Origin: an uncultured Collinsella sp.
GTDB lineage: Bacteria; Actinomycetota; Coriobacteriia; Coriobacteriales; Coriobacteriaceae
Assembly: GCA_900556675.1 (NCBI GenBank)
Contig: USQE01000035.1
Span: forward strand, 1 to 9,194
Length of the DNA: 9,194 nucleotides
Direction: 5' to 3'
Both the position numbers and the translations under genes were made by a program. Shown here piece by piece: positions 7,620-9,194 of this stretch (its first letter is position 1; each line of letters opens with the position of its first letter). The notes beneath the pieces were generated by a model, which saw only the letters and a list, made by a program, of their open reading frames with translations, did not search any database and was not told the origin of the DNA.

Positions 7620-7649
7620 ATTATACGCAGCGCGCAAGCAAACTGGCAT
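7620..7649 (-). promoter_or_regulatory. Promoter of the TPR-like gene
   Basis: The minus strand has a perfect TATAAT (7620-7625). ATGCCA, a four-of-six match to TTGACA, lies 18 bases upstream. Transcription would start near 7613, giving a leader of about 50 bases with AAGGA before the ATG. This is in the 163-base divergent gap to the EIIB gene. Confidence 0.6.
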
Positions 7650-7687
7650 AAAAGCTCATCGAGGCTGAGTGCCATCGCTCGCTGCGG

Positions 7688-7693
7688 TACACT
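7688..7693 (+). promoter_or_regulatory. Weak -10 candidate for the EIIB operon
   Basis: TACACT (four of six against TATAAT) lies 34 bases before the EIIB start codon, a sensible distance for a short leader carrying GGGAG. No -35 hexamer is visible, so this gene may need an activator, or the real promoter may be elsewhere in the divergent gap. I find no clear catabolite-control palindrome there. Confidence 0.25.
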
Positions 7694-7727
7694 TACCTAA
7701 AGTAAACCACGAAGGGAGACATTACCT

Positions 7728-8015
7728 ATGAAGAAGATCGTTTTGGCTTGCGGTGCTGGCGCTGCTACTTCCACGCTCGTTGCCCAGAAGGTCGCTACCC
7801 TGCTCGACGCCAACGGTTACGCCGACAAGTACGAGATCGTGCAGTGCGCCATCTCCGAGGCCAAGGACGTTTGCGACGAGGGCGCCGACCTGCTGATCGC
7901 CACCACCGTTGCCCCCGAGGGCCTCACCTGCCCGTACGTGAGCGGCGTGCCCTTTATGACCGGCATGAACCGCGTCGCTGCCGAGAAGGCCGTTCTCGAC
8001 GTCATGGCTCAGTAG
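7728..8015 (+). CDS. PTS EIIB component, galactitol (Gat) type
   Basis: This 95-residue cytoplasmic protein has the full length of a free-standing galactitol-type EIIB. The phosphocysteine loop is at the N-terminus: LACGAGAATSTLVAQK, with C8 as the expected phosphorylated residue, followed by the helix that starts ATSTL. The rest follows the alpha/beta EIIB pattern (YEIVQCAISEA, DLLIATTVAPEG, VPFMTGMN). EIIB takes phosphate from EIIA and passes it to the sugar as EIIC brings it in. The start has GGGAG nine bases upstream. No EIIA or EIIC gene lies beside it in this window: a TPR-like gene is divergent upstream and a VOC protein follows 11 bases downstream. It may serve a PTS encoded elsewhere, or act as a phosphorylated sensor. 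Sugar specificity cannot be read from EIIB alone. Confidence 0.9.
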   Translation: MKKIVLACGAGAATSTLVAQKVATLLDANGYADKYEIVQCAISEAKDVCDEGADLLIATTVAPEGLTCPYVSGVPFMTGMNRVAAEKAVLDVMAQ

Positions 8016-8026
8016 GCGCTGACTGC

Positions 8027-8401
8027 ATGAGTGAGCAGAACGCCAACCCGGTAGAGCTCTTTGGCATGCGCGTCGCTCACGTGGGCATCAACGCCAACGA
8101 CCCGGCCGATGCCCTGGAGATCGCGGAGCTGTTCTCGACGATGATGGGCCTGCCCGTTATCGAGACCCCGGTTTCGTACTTTAACGATTCGCTGGTCGAG
8201 GTCATGAAGCAGAACGGTCGTGGCGCCAAGGGCCACATCGGCTTTGCCGTCAACGACATCGATGCGGCCGAGAAGTGGTTTGCCGAGCGCGGGCTCGAGG
8301 TCAACGAGGAGTCGCGCGTGCTGCTGCCCGACGGTAGCACCAAGCTCGTGTACTTTAAGCGCGAGTTCGCCGGCTTCGCCGTGCATCTGTGCCGCGAGTA
8401 G
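8027..8401 (+). CDS. Stand-alone VOC-domain protein, like the C-terminal domain of some KDPG aldolases
   Basis: This 124-residue protein is one vicinal-oxygen-chelate (glyoxalase-like) unit made of two beta-alpha-beta-beta-beta halves. Half one begins MRVAHVGINANDPADALEIAELFSTMMG and ends LVEVMKQ; half two begins GHIGFAVNDIDAAEKWFAERGLEV and ends GFAVHLCRE. Possible metal ligands, judged by position, are H18, E58, H70 and H120. From memory of the family, the HVGINA...EALEIA start and FAVHL end closely resemble the extra C-terminal domain on some 2-keto-3-deoxy-6-phosphogluconate/hydroxyoxoglutarate aldolases; here it stands alone. The substrate is unknown, but sugar-acid or keto-acid metabolism linked to the adjacent EIIB is a reasonable guess. 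The ATG follows the EIIB stop by 11 bases with only a weak AGGCG, so coupled translation is likely. The terminator after it closes a two-gene operon. Confidence 0.83.
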   Translation: MSEQNANPVELFGMRVAHVGINANDPADALEIAELFSTMMGLPVIETPVSYFNDSLVEVMKQNGRGAKGHIGFAVNDIDAAEKWFAERGLEVNEESRVLLPDGSTKLVYFKREFAGFAVHLCRE

Positions 8402-8423
8402 CGCGCAAGCTGCTTTAGTTAGC

Positions 8424-8463
8424 AAAAAGGGATAGGGCCGCATGGCCTTATCCCTTTATTTAT
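8424..8463 (+). terminator. Rho-independent terminator of the EIIB/VOC operon
   Basis: AAAGGGATAGGGCC (8426-8439) pairs with GGCCTTATCCCTTT (8444-8457) across a GCAT loop, with one G-U pair. ATTTAT follows. The A-run before and T-run after make it potentially bidirectional. Confidence 0.92.
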
Positions 8464-8497
8464 GCCGAGGGGTTGACTTTTGCAACGGTCAAAAAAC

Positions 8498-8680
8498 CGA
8501 AGTCTAATACTTTTCCGAGAAGTGAACGAGTCAAAATGGACCCCCGAAGCATCGGCACTTTCGAGATGCAATTTCCTGCGGTTTTGCCGGCCAAATCCTG
8601 CGGATTTGACGTCTAAAAATGTCGATGCTTCGGAGGCCCAAATATAGCCGTTCACTTCTCGGGAAAAGTATTAGACCTCG
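8498..8680. repeat. Large nested hairpin element, MITE-like or structured RNA
   Basis: The outer arms, 8502-8528 and 8649-8676, are inverted copies over 27 positions with a single bulged G at 8661; CGA/TCG outside adds three more pairs. The inner arms, 8537-8557 and 8620-8640, pair over 21 positions with two mismatches and one G-U. The 62-base centre holds AAATCC-TGC-GGATTT (8593-8607) and a repeated TCCTGCGG. No open frame inside is credible, and no target-site duplication is obvious. It fills the gap between the VOC operon terminator and the end of the minus-strand gene. It looks like a non-autonomous mobile repeat or a long folded RNA; it occurs once here. Confidence 0.82.
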
Positions 8681-8723
8681 AGATATAGATGGCGTTTACG
8701 AGCGGAAATCAGAACGCAAGCTT

Positions 8724-9194
8724 CTAGCTCTTCTTTGCAGAGAGCATGAGCCTAATTTCCGGATGGGTGTACTCGTCGAACTCTTCTTTGGGCTCGGTGT
8801 CAAAGGTGTAGTACGACTTGATGGATTCGTCCTCCGTCTTGATGCTGATTTCTTCATATAGGGATCCGGCTAAAAATGCCTGTTTAAATTCATCCGACAG
8901 GCTGCATGGCGTGAGGAGGTCCGGTGTGGCAACGGAAATGTTCAACCCGTTGAGCGGGGCGCAGAGCGTCGCGATATCCTGCTCGGCGCGGGCGAAGTTG
9001 TTTGCAGGGCTTGCCTCGGGGTCGATCTGACTGGTGTAATCGACGTCCGTGAACATGCCGTCTGCATCAAAAGAAAGGTAGACATAGGCTGCTTGAGCGC
9101 CGAGGTCATTATCGCGCAGATAGCCGATAATGCGGTAGCCGTAGTCGTGATACGACTCGTATGGGTCGTCTGTCGCGACGCGTTCGCACACGGG
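8724..9194 (-). CDS. Unrecognised acidic protein, C-terminal part (5' end outside window)
   Basis: The minus-strand frame is open from the right edge to TAG at 8724, giving at least 156 residues. A GTG near the edge (9191) has no ribosome site in view, and the frame continues past it, so the gene very likely starts outside the window. The segment is acidic with many Asp/Glu (YLSFDADGMFTDVDYTSQIDPEASPANN, KTEDESIKSYYTFDTEPKEEFDEYTHPE) and two well-spaced cysteines. The order of predicted strands and helices suggests a compact soluble or extracytoplasmic domain, such as those of small lipoproteins, but no signal peptide can be seen. I do not recognise a family. GC looks lower than in eno or ppx. 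No terminator with a T-run is visible after its stop; the large hairpin lies 44 bases beyond it. Confidence 0.6.
   Translation of the reverse strand, partial: PVCERVATDDPYESYHDYGYRIIGYLRDNDLGAQAAYVYLSFDADGMFTDVDYTSQIDPEASPANNFARAEQDIATLCAPLNGLNISVATPDLLTPCSLSDEFKQAFLAGSLYEEISIKTEDESIKSYYTFDTEPKEEFDEYTHPEIRLMLSAKKS

Noticed and set aside
8419..8655. A 78-codon minus-strand open frame through the large hairpin
   Set aside because: It is made of hairpin-arm sequence and terminator DNA, has no start signal, and adds no protein signature.

Overview
The window is a high-GC bacterial chromosome segment, most likely from an actinobacterium of class Coriobacteriia and probably Collinsella or a close relative. 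This rests on protein style, codon use and gene order; no rRNA is present to confirm it. The order mazG, eno, FtsB/DivIC-like gene, Ppx/GppA phosphatase matches a block known in other actinobacteria such as mycobacteria (mazG, lpqU, eno, septum formation initiator, DUF501, ppx).

Layout. Bases 2-148 hold the C-terminal end of a membrane-bound family 2 glycosyltransferase, overlapping the start of a fused methylase-like/MazG pyrophosphohydrolase (148-1638). Next, on the opposite strand, is a DUF4143-type AAA+ ATPase (1678-3032). It is frameshifted near 2085 and looks lower in GC than its neighbours. Its promoter side carries three copies of a 17-base motif at an exact 33-base period. It sits where mycobacteria have lpqU, as if inserted into the conserved block. 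Enolase follows (3407-4696) with a strong terminator, then an FtsB/DivIC-like division protein (4893-5654) and an exopolyphosphatase/GppA-like enzyme (5674-6675), which share a promoter and lie 19 bases apart.

The second half runs in mixed directions. A long hairpin (6689-6755) separates the phosphatase from a convergent tRNA-Leu(UAA), which has its own terminator. A membrane-anchored, TPR-like helical protein lies upstream of the tRNA on the same strand. Divergent from it is a small operon of a lone galactitol-type PTS EIIB and a stand-alone VOC-domain protein resembling the C-terminal domain of some KDPG aldolases; it ends at a clear terminator. A large nested hairpin (8498-8680) fills the space before the 3' part of an unrecognised gene on the minus strand.

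No complete new system is visible. The best leads are the phased repeats ahead of the broken ATPase, the two intergenic hairpin elements, the lone EIIB/VOC pair, and an abrupt change of arginine codon use inside mazG.
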